Source of the DNA: CAJWKT01 sp964465375
Lineage (GTDB): Bacteria > Pseudomonadota > Gammaproteobacteria > Steroidobacterales > Rariloculaceae
Assembly (NCBI GenBank): GCA_964465375.1
Contig: CAYXIJ010000013.1
Location: 5,126 to 69,125, forward strand
Length of the DNA: 64,000 nt
Reading direction: 5' to 3'
A program made the translations under genes and the position numbers. The notes under the pieces are model-generated. The model was not told where the DNA came from. It did not search any database and saw nothing but the letters and a program-made list of their open reading frames with translations. Below are positions 45,196 to 53,889 of this stretch, piece by piece (within the stretch, counting starts at the first letter, position 1; each line of letters begins with the position of its first letter).

Positions 45196-45307
45196 TTTTT
45201 ACTAGGGGTGGTTTTATTTAACTTCTTTGCATCAACGGTCTTTCTTTAAAAAATGTTTTGTGTGGTGATTTTTTATAGAACGGTTTTCAGGGTGGAGTAT
45301 ACAAGTC

Positions 45308-46351
45308 ATGAGAAGACTGATCTTTTGTCTTTTGGCATTCTGGGTTGTGGGAGGAGCTTGGGCTCACCATTCCATGACCTGGCACTTTGACCGTAACCAA
45401 GAAATAACAATTGAGGGAGTTATAAAGGATTTCAAGTTTGTAAATCCCCATGGACGTTTACTTCTGGATGTGATCAATGAGAGTGGCGGGACTGAGGTCT
45501 GGGATTGTGAACTGAACGGCGCTGCCAGTGCAGCCAGAAATGGCTGGACAACTGATCTATTCCAAACTGGACAGGGAATAACAGTCGAGGGGTTTGCCGC
45601 TAGGCGAAACGAGAGAGAGTGCTACTATCAGTCTGGCGTGTTTTCTGATGGAACTCGTATCGACAGAGGTGAGCAGATTGAGGGAGGCGTAGCAGTAGTC
45701 TCGTCGTCCGTTGAGCGTCCAAGCACTGTTGGGAGCAGCAATGTGCCAAATTTGAGTGGGGTTTGGCGCGGCGTGGGACCTTTTAGTGGGCCCCCGAGGC
45801 CTGGAGAGGCTAATCCTCATATCTGGATCTTGTCCGAGGCAGGCCGCCAGGTATTGGATGCTTATGATCCTATTACTGAAGACCCAAGCCTTGAATGTAG
45901 ACCTGTAAGTATTAGGCGCCTCTGGAGTAACGGGAGTCCGACTGAGATCCGACAAGATGAAAGCATTGTTATTATTCATCATGAGTGGATGGATGCCGAG
46001 CGTACCGTATATCTTAACCAAGATACACATCCGGAAGGCCTCACCGGAAGTGCTCTCGGGCACTCCATTGGTTGGTATGAGGAGAGGACACTTGTTATTG
46101 ACACGGTCGCTTACGAGTCTGGCTTTATCTACCAGTTTCCCGGACTTCCGCATAGCGATCAACTTCATACTGTAGAGCGACTGACTTTAAGTGATGACGG
46201 TCAGGCTTTTGATATTGCATGGGTAGCCGAAGATTCGGAGTACTTTATCGATAGTCTTTCCGGGACGCATAATTGGAAATTAACAAACGCTCCGGTGGGA
46301 AAATACAATTGTGTACATCCAGAGCTTGGAGTTCCGGAGAATGAGAATTGA
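45308..46351 (+). CDS. DUF6152 + MGDS-type two-domain exported protein
   Basis: The 347-residue protein has a signal peptide ending AWA and then His-His-Ser-Met. It shows DFKFVNPHGRLLLDV, WDCELNGAASAARNGW (with an extra Cys), NLSGVWRGVG, LECRPVSIRRLWSNGSPTEI, RTVYLNQDTH, LGHSIGWYEERTLVIDT, LPHSDQLHTVERL and a late Cys (YNCVHPE). It follows the selenoprotein gene by 112 bases and is 34 bases before another family member, on the same strand. Confidence 0.87.
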   Translation: MRRLIFCLLAFWVVGGAWAHHSMTWHFDRNQEITIEGVIKDFKFVNPHGRLLLDVINESGGTEVWDCELNGAASAARNGWTTDLFQTGQGITVEGFAARRNERECYYQSGVFSDGTRIDRGEQIEGGVAVVSSSVERPSTVGSSNVPNLSGVWRGVGPFSGPPRPGEANPHIWILSEAGRQVLDAYDPITEDPSLECRPVSIRRLWSNGSPTEIRQDESIVIIHHEWMDAERTVYLNQDTHPEGLTGSALGHSIGWYEERTLVIDTVAYESGFIYQFPGLPHSDQLHTVERLTLSDDGQAFDIAWVAEDSEYFIDSLSGTHNWKLTNAPVGKYNCVHPELGVPENEN

Positions 46352-46385
46352 CAAAAGCATACGAAATAAAATTTGAGGTTCAAGT

Positions 46386-47390
46386 ATGGACTTAAAAAAA
46401 ATACTGGCAATATATTTGGCAATTTTATTACCGATATCTTTGAGTGCCCATCATTCGCACTCCAATCTTGATCGCAACAATATTCAAAGACATACAGGAG
46501 TGGTTTCTCAGTATGGCTGGGCTATGCCGCACGTGTTTTTAAAGGTTATGTCTCCCAACCCGGAAGGCGAGGTGGTGGAATACACTATAGAAATGAATCA
46601 CCCTCCTGGTATGCGACAACTGGGCTGGAATAAGGATACATTTAAGCCGGGGGAAGTGATTACATGGGAGGGGTCAAGCGATAAAGATCCTTCAAGATAT
46701 TACTCAGGGTTGAGTTGGGTTGAAAAAGCTGACGGTGGACGCGTCGGTACAGATCAGAAACAAAGTGTTGCGCAACCTTCCAATGATTTTACTGGCTTGT
46801 GGAAGAGGGATTTACGCGGGATTCGGCCTCATTATGAGCCCCCAAAAGGCTGGCCCTACACCCCGTTTGCCCAAAAAATGGTTGATGATTTTAACGAAAG
46901 TCAAAATCCACAGGTGGAATGTAGGGACCCAGGCCCGCCCAAATATATGCTGCTACCTTATCCTATTCAGATTAGCCGCCCTGACAATCAGACGATTGTT
47001 ATAGCCGGTGAATTGCGGGCTGAGCCCCGTATTGTTTATTTGGATCGTGATCATCTACCCGCAGAACCATCTGCGCTTGGTCATTCCGTGGGGTGGTTTG
47101 ATGGTGCTGATTTGGTAGTCGAAACAACAAATTTTGTGGCCGATAGGTGGGGTATCCATACGGGCGTGGATTCAAGTGACCAGAAAAATTTGGTGGAGAG
47201 ATTTTCATTATCCCAAGACGGGATGGCGCTGGATATCACAATCTCAGTTTCTGATCCCGCCTACCTGGAAGAGACTGTAGTTTTCGAGCACCATCTGGCA
47301 AAAATGGCTGACCGTACACTCACCAACGTACCTTGCAGCTTGGAAAGCGCAAGGTTATATCTTGAGGGCGGATACCGGAAGGAGAGGTAG
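46386..47390 (+). CDS. DUF6152-like + MGDS-type two-domain exported protein
   Basis: The 334-residue protein has a signal peptide ending LSA and then His-His-Ser-His. Its first domain is more divergent: YGWAMPHVFLKVM replaces the INPH segment, followed by EYTIEMNHPPGMRQLGW and GEVITWEGSS. The second domain is standard: DFTGLWKRD, ECRDPGPPKYMLLPYPIQI, RIVYLDRDHL, LGHSVGWFDGADLVVETT and a late Cys (NVPCSLES). It is the last of four same-strand genes 43411-47390 that look like an operon around the selenoprotein. Confidence 0.87.
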   Translation: MDLKKILAIYLAILLPISLSAHHSHSNLDRNNIQRHTGVVSQYGWAMPHVFLKVMSPNPEGEVVEYTIEMNHPPGMRQLGWNKDTFKPGEVITWEGSSDKDPSRYYSGLSWVEKADGGRVGTDQKQSVAQPSNDFTGLWKRDLRGIRPHYEPPKGWPYTPFAQKMVDDFNESQNPQVECRDPGPPKYMLLPYPIQISRPDNQTIVIAGELRAEPRIVYLDRDHLPAEPSALGHSVGWFDGADLVVETTNFVADRWGIHTGVDSSDQKNLVERFSLSQDGMALDITISVSDPAYLEETVVFEHHLAKMADRTLTNVPCSLESARLYLEGGYRKER

Positions 47391-47551
47391 ATTAGCGTTT
47401 TCTTGATTGGCCGGACAGAAAGCAAATAGTGGGTTTACTGGACAAAAACGGACGGATGATTTGGTTTATCCCTGAATAGGGTGTGATATCTAACTCTGCT
47501 TTCTGGGAGAAGCTTTCTAGATCGTTCTAATATATTTCCATGCTGGCACAG

Positions 47552-48919
47552 TCAAAACTTTCTTGTTGACCTTTTCACCAATTCATTAAACTCTTTCTCA
47601 AAGAAAAATTTTTTCTTGTCAAACGCTGGTTTGAGCTGGTTGAGCCAAGTAGCTTCTGCATCATACTGAGCAAAGAACGGTCGTTGTACCCAATCGGGGT
47701 TTCTGCCTTGGATAAAGCGAAGTACAAAGACTTTTTGTCCTTGTATCTTCGTAACCCCCTGAATTTCTATTTTTCCAGGACTTGTACTCATCGAGGGTCC
47801 GCGTGCTGTTCTTCCGAGTCCGGAGACTTGTTGAATTGCATCACGGTAAATTTCCCAGCCTCGGGCCAGAGGAACCTCAAAGTAGGCTTGTGCCCCAGTG
47901 TCTCGCTCGACAAACATGTAGTAAGGGATAATCCCTAGGCGCGCCTGTTTTTCCCATAGCCTGCTCCATGTACGGGGGTCATCGTTGATTTTTCGAAGTA
48001 GAGGTCCCTGGGCGCGGATTATTGCGCCGGTTTGACGTACTCTCCTAATTGCTTCTTGAGCAATAGGGGTCTCTAGTTCGCGCCAGTGGTTGTAATGAGC
48101 CATTATTGCTACATGTTTTCCGGCTTGCACGCATCGCTCTAATAGTGCGAGAAGATCCGGTGCATCTGCATCGTTTACATAGCGATGAGGCCAAAAACTC
48201 AAAGATTTTGTACCGATACGAATCGTTTGGATGTGTTCCAATTCAGGGGATAGTAGTGGCTGAATGCAGTCATTTAAGTGGTGGGTTTGCATTACCATCG
48301 GATCTCCACCTGTAATAAGCACATCACTCACTTGAGGCTGCTGGGTTAGGTATTGTGTGAGCGTGCGTGGACTGGTAGAAGCAAACCGCAAGGTGCGATC
48401 ACCCACAAATTGTGGCCATCGAAAGCAAAACGTGCAATAGCTATGGCAAACCTGACCCCGTGCAGGGAAAAACAATACAGTCTCTGAATATTTGTGCTGT
48501 ACGCCCTCTAGTGCTTTTCCGTCTAGTTCGGGGAGATTCAATTCCATCTGATCAGCAGGGTTGGGATTGAGTTTTGCTCGGATAATTCTGGCCTTCTCTT
48601 CGAGTTCCGGTTTGGATATTCCTTTTTTTAATGCTTTTGACATGAGGTCATAGTCATTTTCTTCAAGCATTTCTCTTTGAGGAAAGACTAGGCGAAACAT
48701 CGGATCATCAGGAGCTTTACTCCAGTCAATTAAATTTTCAGCTACGTATTGATTTACGCGGAATGGCAACACATTTGCTACAACCTGAATCTCAAACTGC
48801 TGTTGTTTTGAAAGCGATGAGATTTGAGGAATTTTATGCAGGTTACGTTGCGTGTAAACTTTGAATCGTTCCGCTAATAAACTTTTGGGTGAAGGTACTA
48901 TTTTAAATATGCTTGCCAT
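47552..48919 (-). CDS. KamA-family radical SAM protein (lysine 2,3-aminomutase-like)
   Basis: The 455-residue protein has the radical SAM cluster motif Cys158-x3-Cys162-x2-Cys165 in GQVCHSYCTFCFRWPQF, then VLITGGDPMVM, a typical second motif. KamA-family enzymes are lysine 2,3-aminomutases, glutamate mutases and EpmB, using PLP with SAM. The size is larger than EpmB (about 340) and close to KamA (about 420-470). A PLP lysine could not be placed securely. The genes on either side are unrelated. Confidence 0.88.
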   Translation of the reverse strand: MASIFKIVPSPKSLLAERFKVYTQRNLHKIPQISSLSKQQQFEIQVVANVLPFRVNQYVAENLIDWSKAPDDPMFRLVFPQREMLEENDYDLMSKALKKGISKPELEEKARIIRAKLNPNPADQMELNLPELDGKALEGVQHKYSETVLFFPARGQVCHSYCTFCFRWPQFVGDRTLRFASTSPRTLTQYLTQQPQVSDVLITGGDPMVMQTHHLNDCIQPLLSPELEHIQTIRIGTKSLSFWPHRYVNDADAPDLLALLERCVQAGKHVAIMAHYNHWRELETPIAQEAIRRVRQTGAIIRAQGPLLRKINDDPRTWSRLWEKQARLGIIPYYMFVERDTGAQAYFEVPLARGWEIYRDAIQQVSGLGRTARGPSMSTSPGKIEIQGVTKIQGQKVFVLRFIQGRNPDWVQRPFFAQYDAEATWLNQLKPAFDKKKFFFEKEFNELVKRSTRKF

Positions 48920-49070
48920 AAAAGTGCGCTGATATATTATTATTATGTGTATACAGTGTTAAGTATTTGTGTTTTCTAAAAAATTTTTCACACAATCTAT
49001 TGTACATTGATTTTTCTAATTGCGTGAAGTTTCAGCGCTGTTAGAATAGAAATGAAGAAGCATTATTAAC

Positions 49071-49775
49071 ATGACATACAATAATTTTTGTGCCAGCAAG
49101 ATGGAAAAATACAAAGCAGAGAAGAATGAGCGATATTTGATCTTAATTTCTTTTCTTTTTGGTATTTCTGTTACTGCCTGGACGGAACCGGATCTTGAGG
49201 GTACTTGGATAATCGATTCAACATTTGAAAATAGCGGTTACTCAGAAGTAGTGTATACCCCAGAAGGAAAAGCAAGAGCAGATTTATACAATTTTTTAAC
49301 AGATGATCCAAGTCTGCAGTGTATTCCTTCTGGTCTTGGACGTATTTGGGGTAGCCCTGGTTCGCCTATTGAAATTCAGCAGCTTGAGAGTACTTTTTTA
49401 ATCCATTATGAAATGTTCGACTTGAGGCGAACAGTTTGGTTGAATCGGCGTGGACATTCAGTGGATGCCTTACCTAGTGTTGTTAATCTAAGGGATCAGG
49501 TTATGCCTACCATGGGAAATTCCATCGGTTGGTATGAAGATGACACCCTAGTTATAGAAACACTTGCATACTCTCGGGGCTATGTGACGACGTTGGGTCG
49601 AGCGATTCCTCAATCCGCTGCCATGCGGAGCATTGAGCGTTTATACCGGGATGGTGACCGATTAGCCATTGAGGTAACTTATATTGACCCTATTGTTTTT
49701 CAGGAGCCCCTTACCAGGATCTACAGGTTCAAAAAGTCTCCCTTTCCAGTAATCCTATATGGTTGTGAGTTTTAG
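49071..49775 (+). CDS. Exported single-domain protein of the MGDS/GNSIGWYEDDTLVIET family
   Basis: The 234-residue protein carries only the second domain of the nearby fusions: DLEGTWIIDS, QCIPSGLGRIWGSPGSPIEI, RTVWLNRRGH, MGNSIGWYEDDTLVIET, IERLYRDGDRLAIEVTYIDP and a final Cys (YGCEF). A hydrophobic segment (YLILISFLFGISVTAW) near residues 23-38 is probably a signal peptide; ATG 49101 is an alternative start. It closely resembles the C-terminal half of the protein at 45308. Confidence 0.82.
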   Translation: MTYNNFCASKMEKYKAEKNERYLILISFLFGISVTAWTEPDLEGTWIIDSTFENSGYSEVVYTPEGKARADLYNFLTDDPSLQCIPSGLGRIWGSPGSPIEIQQLESTFLIHYEMFDLRRTVWLNRRGHSVDALPSVVNLRDQVMPTMGNSIGWYEDDTLVIETLAYSRGYVTTLGRAIPQSAAMRSIERLYRDGDRLAIEVTYIDPIVFQEPLTRIYRFKKSPFPVILYGCEF

Positions 49776-50033
49776 AAATCAATTCAGTGCATTAAAGTAG
49801 TTATCATAGACATGCACCTAGGTAGAATTTAAGGTCTACAGATTTTACAACTGTTATCGATGTGGCTTATCCGAGAAAGGCTTAGCAAGAAGAATTATCT
49901 GATTCTATGTCTGGTTCGGGGAAAAGTCTTAGGGGGCTTTAAGGGAGCCATGCGACCTTTTGCGATCGTGTAGCATCTAAGGAGAGGGGTCCTTTGGCTG
50001 GTATAATTATGAATAAGTCTACAGAGTGTGCGA
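49776..50033. other. Intergenic region before the MacAB-like operon
   Basis: These 258 bases contain no convincing ORF, RNA or strong terminator. They probably hold the promoter of the three-gene ABC exporter operon. Confidence 0.5.
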
Positions 50034-50756
50034 ATGAATCCGAATTCTCTCTCAGATTATTCAACTGAAGCAATCATACGTTTTGTGGATATTGGGCGGA
50101 CGTATCAAATGGGATCAGAGACGATCTACGCACTCCGATCAATCGACATGATGATCAAACCTAATGAATTTACAGCTGTCATGGGTCCATCTGGCTCCGG
50201 TAAGTCGACTCTCATGAACGTGATTGGTTGCCTCGACTCACCAACAACAGGCGATTATTGGCTCAACGGACGTCTTGTTTCTGAAATGAATGACAGACAA
50301 CTTGCGAAGGCCCGAAACCAAGACATCGGTTTTGTTTTTCAGACATTCAATTTATTGAATAGGATGAGCGCACTTCACAATGTGGAAGTACCATTGATTT
50401 ATTCAGGTATGAAGCGCAAGGAGAGGCATGAACGAGCACAGCATGCACTTGAAATCGTAGGACTAACAGATCGTACGCTTCACCGGCCCCTTGAATTGTC
50501 AGGAGGGCAGCGTCAGCGTGTTGCAGTAGCGCGAGCACTGGTGACAGAACCAAGCATCTTGTTGGCAGATGAGCCTACCGGAAATCTGGATTCCACAACC
50601 GGACGTGAGATAATGTCACTGTTTGATGAGCTCCATGAGTCGGGGAATACGATTATTCTTGTTACGCACGAACAGGAAATTGCGAATCATGCCCGACGTG
50701 TTATTCGGTTAAGTGACGGTGCTATAGTGGATGATCAGCTATCTGGGGAGCGCTAA
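50034..50756 (+). CDS. ABC transporter ATP-binding protein (MacB/LolD type)
   Basis: The start is ATG 50034, with AGAG seven bases upstream; GTG 50028 is also in frame. The roughly 240-residue ATPase has Walker [10 protein letters not shown], a Q-loop FVFQTFNLL, signature [15 protein letters not shown], Walker [13 protein letters not shown] and a switch His (LVTHEQEIA). Its TAA overlaps the next ATG (TAATG), so it is translationally coupled with the adaptor gene. It powers the permease encoded two genes later. Confidence 0.95.
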   Translation: MNPNSLSDYSTEAIIRFVDIGRTYQMGSETIYALRSIDMMIKPNEFTAVMGPSGSGKSTLMNVIGCLDSPTTGDYWLNGRLVSEMNDRQLAKARNQDIGFVFQTFNLLNRMSALHNVEVPLIYSGMKRKERHERAQHALEIVGLTDRTLHRPLELSGGQRQRVAVARALVTEPSILLADEPTGNLDSTTGREIMSLFDELHESGNTIILVTHEQEIANHARRVIRLSDGAIVDDQLSGER

Positions 50757-52261
50757 TGAAACGAGTCCAGTTGCCTTTACTGGCACTATTTCTTTTTGGG
50801 TGCGCTGAAGAACAGCTTTTAGTGCCAAGTTATAACACGGCGTCGTTGGAGCGAGCCTCGATCAATGTGTCAGTTGGGTCAACCGGAATCGTTGAGCCGT
50901 TGGCAATAGTTGAGGTTAAGTCAAAGGCGTCCGGAGAAATACTGGAACTGCTTGTTGAAACGGGTGACCTTGTTGATGAGGGTGACCTTCTGGTTCATAT
51001 TGACCCAAGAACAGTCCGTAATCGGCTGGCACAAGCCGAAGCTGGCTTAAAGGCCGCGGTATCGCGTAGGCAGATTTCTCAAACCCAAATGACGCGGGCA
51101 GAGGTGCTAGTTAAGAACGGAACCTTCACCGAAATTGAGCACGAGCAGGCGATGCTTGAGCTGGCCAATGCAGAGGCACAGGTAATAAGTGCGGAAGTTG
51201 AGGTGGAGAATGCGCGTATAGCGGTTGAGGACACAGATGTGCGCGCTCCGATAACAGGGACGGTGATCGCAAAACCAACCGAGAAAGGCCAGGTAATCTC
51301 ATCGCCTACACAAGACTTTGCTGGTGGAACGCTACTTATGAGTATGGCGGACCTGAGCGCGGTTCAGATTCGGGCGCTGATCGATGAGACTGATATCGGT
51401 AAAGTCCGCCCCGGCATGAAAGCTGAAATAACGGTCGCCGCATTTCCGAATCAGCCATTTCCGGGAGACGTTATCAAAATTGAACCGCAGGCCGTGGTTG
51501 AGCAAAACGTGACAATGTTTGCGGTGCTGATGTCCATTCAGAACCCTGAAGGCTTGCTCATGCCGGGTATGAATGCAGAGGTAGAGGTTTCTATTGCTGC
51601 TCGGGAAAATGTTTTGTCTTTGCCCGTTATGGCGCTCCGTACTGATCGTGATATCCCCACGACAGCGAGTCTGCTTGGGTTAGATGAATCGGATTTACGC
51701 AGGGAAGTTCTAGCGGGCAGCAGCGGGCAGATAACGAATCCAGATAATGGTACTGATACTGAGACAGTTTCGCTGGGAGGGCGCTCGGTAGAATTACCGA
51801 TTGGTACGGACACGAGCAGAATTCGAACAATTATGGCTAAGCGGCGTGCCGGAGAGGCACTCAGTCGCGAGGAAGAAGAGTTTGTGCGTGGAACACTAAG
51901 AGGTGGACGCTCACCAGGCCGCTCGGTAGGGCCCAGTGGTATGACTGGAGCTGACTCAGAGACCGACTACCGTTTTGGTGGGGATTTTTGGGTAGTTGTA
52001 CAGGAAATAGATGGAAGCATCCGAATTGCTAATGTCAGAGCCGGCATTACTGACCTTGACCGCGTTGAAATTGTCTCCGGCTTAGATGAGTCTGATACCG
52101 CTCTGATTTTGCCGAGCGCGCATCTGGTTGAGACGCAACAGGAATTGCAACAAGCGATTAGTCGCAGGATTGGCTCTGTGATCCCTGGTATAGGTAATTC
52201 CGGATCTACTCCTGGTACCGGCGGCGGAATGGGCGGCGGAATGGGCGGCGGAATGAGATAA
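50756..52261 (+). CDS. MacA/HlyD-like periplasmic adaptor lipoprotein with extra insert
   Basis: The 501-residue protein has a lipobox LFLFGC with Cys near residue 16. It has a lipoyl-like half (STGIVEPLAIVEVKSKASGEI), a coiled-coil hairpin (about 95-155) and the barrel region (VRAPITGTVIAKPTEKGQVISS). Compared with MacA (about 370) it has an insert around residues 310-410 with a charged helix (SREEEEFVRGTLRGGRS), and a Gly-Met tail (GGGMGGGMGGGMR). It is coupled by TAATG to genes on both sides. It links the ABC permease to an outer-membrane duct. Confidence 0.9.
   Translation: MKRVQLPLLALFLFGCAEEQLLVPSYNTASLERASINVSVGSTGIVEPLAIVEVKSKASGEILELLVETGDLVDEGDLLVHIDPRTVRNRLAQAEAGLKAAVSRRQISQTQMTRAEVLVKNGTFTEIEHEQAMLELANAEAQVISAEVEVENARIAVEDTDVRAPITGTVIAKPTEKGQVISSPTQDFAGGTLLMSMADLSAVQIRALIDETDIGKVRPGMKAEITVAAFPNQPFPGDVIKIEPQAVVEQNVTMFAVLMSIQNPEGLLMPGMNAEVEVSIAARENVLSLPVMALRTDRDIPTTASLLGLDESDLRREVLAGSSGQITNPDNGTDTETVSLGGRSVELPIGTDTSRIRTIMAKRRAGEALSREEEEFVRGTLRGGRSPGRSVGPSGMTGADSETDYRFGGDFWVVVQEIDGSIRIANVRAGITDLDRVEIVSGLDESDTALILPSAHLVETQQELQQAISRRIGSVIPGIGNSGSTPGTGGGMGGGMGGGMR
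52220..52255 (+). repeat. 12-base tandem repeat coding for GGMG units
   Basis: Three copies of GGCGGCGGAATG lie at the 3' end of the adaptor gene and encode the Gly-Gly-Met-Gly tail. Slippage would change tail length without a frameshift. Confidence 0.85.
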
Positions 52262-53469
52262 TGTTATTGGGTGAGACAGCCTTGATTGCCTTTCAGTCGA
52301 TCCGGAGCAATCTGTTTCGGGCTACTTTGACGATGCTTGGAATCATTATCGGCGTTGCTGCAGTGATCACGATGGTTGCACTAGGAGCCGGTGCGCAGCA
52401 GGCTATTGATGAGCAAATGGAGGCATTGGGCGGCGATATCCTGTCGGTTAGCTCAGCAGGTTTTTTCAGTCGGGGTATTGCACGAAATCAGCAAACATTG
52501 ACGACGGGAGATGCTCTTGCTTTGGCCCAACAATCTGCTTCTTTTGGCGGGGTAGTGCCAGAAATTGATGGGCGCAGACAGATAAAATACGGAAATCAGA
52601 ATCTTAATCTGACTGTACTCGGCACGACGCCTAATTACGCTGACATTCATTTATTCGGTATTGCTGCAGGCCGCATGTTTAATCAGTCGGATGATTCCGC
52701 TCGCCGTCGCGTGGCCGTACTTGGGGCTGAAGTTCCGAATATGTTGGACACGGACGCCACAGGTATCTTGGGTAAGACAATTCAGATTCGTTCCATCTCT
52801 TTCGATGTTATCGGGGTACTGGAAGCCAAGGGGTCATCGGGTTGGCATAATCCCGACGATGATGTCTGGATTCCTCTTAGTACAGCTCAGTTTCGTGTGA
52901 CTGGATCCGATTTTGTAGAGACCATTAGTATTAAGGTCCGCGAGGACTCTTCGATTGAATTAGCAATGGTAGATATAGAGAGTGTGTTACGACGCGAGCA
53001 CAAAATTTTGCCGGGTGCTGACAATGATTTTTCAATCATGAACCGGAAGCAGTTTCTAGACACGCGACAACAAGCAACCGAGATTTTTACATATCTGCTT
53101 GCTGGGATTGCAGCTGTTAGCCTTCTTGTGGGAGGCATTGGCATTATGAATATCATGCTGGTCACTGTTACCGAGAGGACCCGAGAAATAGGCATTCGAA
53201 AAGCGATGGGTGCAACGAATGGAAACATTATGCTGCAATTCTTGGTAGAAGCTATGACACTATGCCTGTTGGGCGGCGGGCTTGGATTGACCATTGGTAT
53301 TGGAGCCGCTTACATTGCGTCAGAATTTGCCGGCTGGCAGACACAGGTCAGCTTCGTGTCGGTCATCACTGCATTTACCTTTAGCGCCGCTGTGGGGCTT
53401 GTATTCGGTATGTGGCCGGCCAAGCGGGCATCGGGACTAGATCCGATCGATGCGCTTAGGCACGAATAG
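52261..53469 (+). CDS. ABC transporter permease (MacB-type)
   Basis: The 402-residue protein has one N-terminal helix (FRATLTMLGIIIGVAAVITMVALG), a large periplasmic domain (about 45-280) and three C-terminal helices with the FtsX/MacB pattern: VSLLVGGIGIMNIMLVTVTERTREIGIRKAMGA. It ends WPAKRASGLDPIDALRHE, a family hallmark. With the ATPase and adaptor encoded upstream it forms a MacAB-like tripartite exporter, probably for a peptide, lipid or small toxic molecule. Confidence 0.95.
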   Translation: MLLGETALIAFQSIRSNLFRATLTMLGIIIGVAAVITMVALGAGAQQAIDEQMEALGGDILSVSSAGFFSRGIARNQQTLTTGDALALAQQSASFGGVVPEIDGRRQIKYGNQNLNLTVLGTTPNYADIHLFGIAAGRMFNQSDDSARRRVAVLGAEVPNMLDTDATGILGKTIQIRSISFDVIGVLEAKGSSGWHNPDDDVWIPLSTAQFRVTGSDFVETISIKVREDSSIELAMVDIESVLRREHKILPGADNDFSIMNRKQFLDTRQQATEIFTYLLAGIAAVSLLVGGIGIMNIMLVTVTERTREIGIRKAMGATNGNIMLQFLVEAMTLCLLGGGLGLTIGIGAAYIASEFAGWQTQVSFVSVITAFTFSAAVGLVFGMWPAKRASGLDPIDALRHE

Positions 53470-53517
53470 GGTAATTAATAAGCTGAAATAATTAGGTTGA
53501 GTTTTTTTTGATTTAAT

Positions 53518-53594
53518 TGGTCGGGGTGAGAGGATTTGAACCTCCGGCCCCTGCCTCCCGAAGACAGTGCTCTACCAGGCTGAGCTACACCCCG
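53518..53594 (-). tRNA. tRNA-Pro (anticodon CGG)
   Basis: On the minus strand the sequence folds as a full cloverleaf: acceptor CGGGGTG/CACCCCG, D arm AGCTCAGCCTGGTAGAGC, anticodon stem CTGTC/GGCAG with loop TTCGGGA (anticodon CGG, codon CCG) and T arm with GTTCAAATC. A 3' CCA is encoded (53518-53520). It is 74 bases without CCA, with no long extra arm, so it is not the selenocysteine tRNA. Confidence 0.95.
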
Positions 53595-53889
53595 AAAAAA
53601 TCGATCTGGTTCTACTTCTGATCAAGAGTTCCTGGAAACGAAAATCTCTTAAACTTTTTTGTGCGTTCTTATACGCGCTCAATAATGTTTCAGCAAGGAT
53701 TATTGACCAGAAAACAAGGAATCGCTGCACTCTTTGAGTATTAATTGGTATAGCGTGTAAATTCTAAAGGCATACTTGAGCCCTGTAGAGAGGGAATCCT
53801 CATGGATTCCTTATTATACTGGCGGTCCTAGCAGGGTTACTGTGCTGTAACCAGAGCGCTAGGCGAGAGGGTATTTTCGGGAGTTTAGT
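53595..53889. other. Longest intergenic region, with structured 5' leader
   Basis: This 295-base gap follows the tRNA start and precedes the GST-family gene. The first half should contain the tRNA promoter and shows nothing else. The last 100 bases contain the inverted repeats listed separately. Confidence 0.5.
53793..53863 (+). promoter_or_regulatory. Paired hairpins in the leader of the GST-family gene
   Basis: Two strong inverted repeats lie here. The first is GGAATCC-TCAT-GGATTCC (53793-53810). The second is a longer hairpin built from CCTAGC/GCTAGG (53827-53832 with 53858-53863) outside and GGTTAC/GTAACC (53835-53840 with 53847-53852) inside, with small internal loops. They lie 27 bases before the start codon and may form an RNA leader that regulates the gene, or a terminator plus operator. 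No known riboswitch is recognised. Confidence 0.45.

Noticed and set aside
53518..53594. Possible selenocysteine tRNA near the selenoprotein loci
   Set aside because: The cloverleaf is of standard length, has anticodon CGG and no long variable arm, so it is tRNA-Pro.
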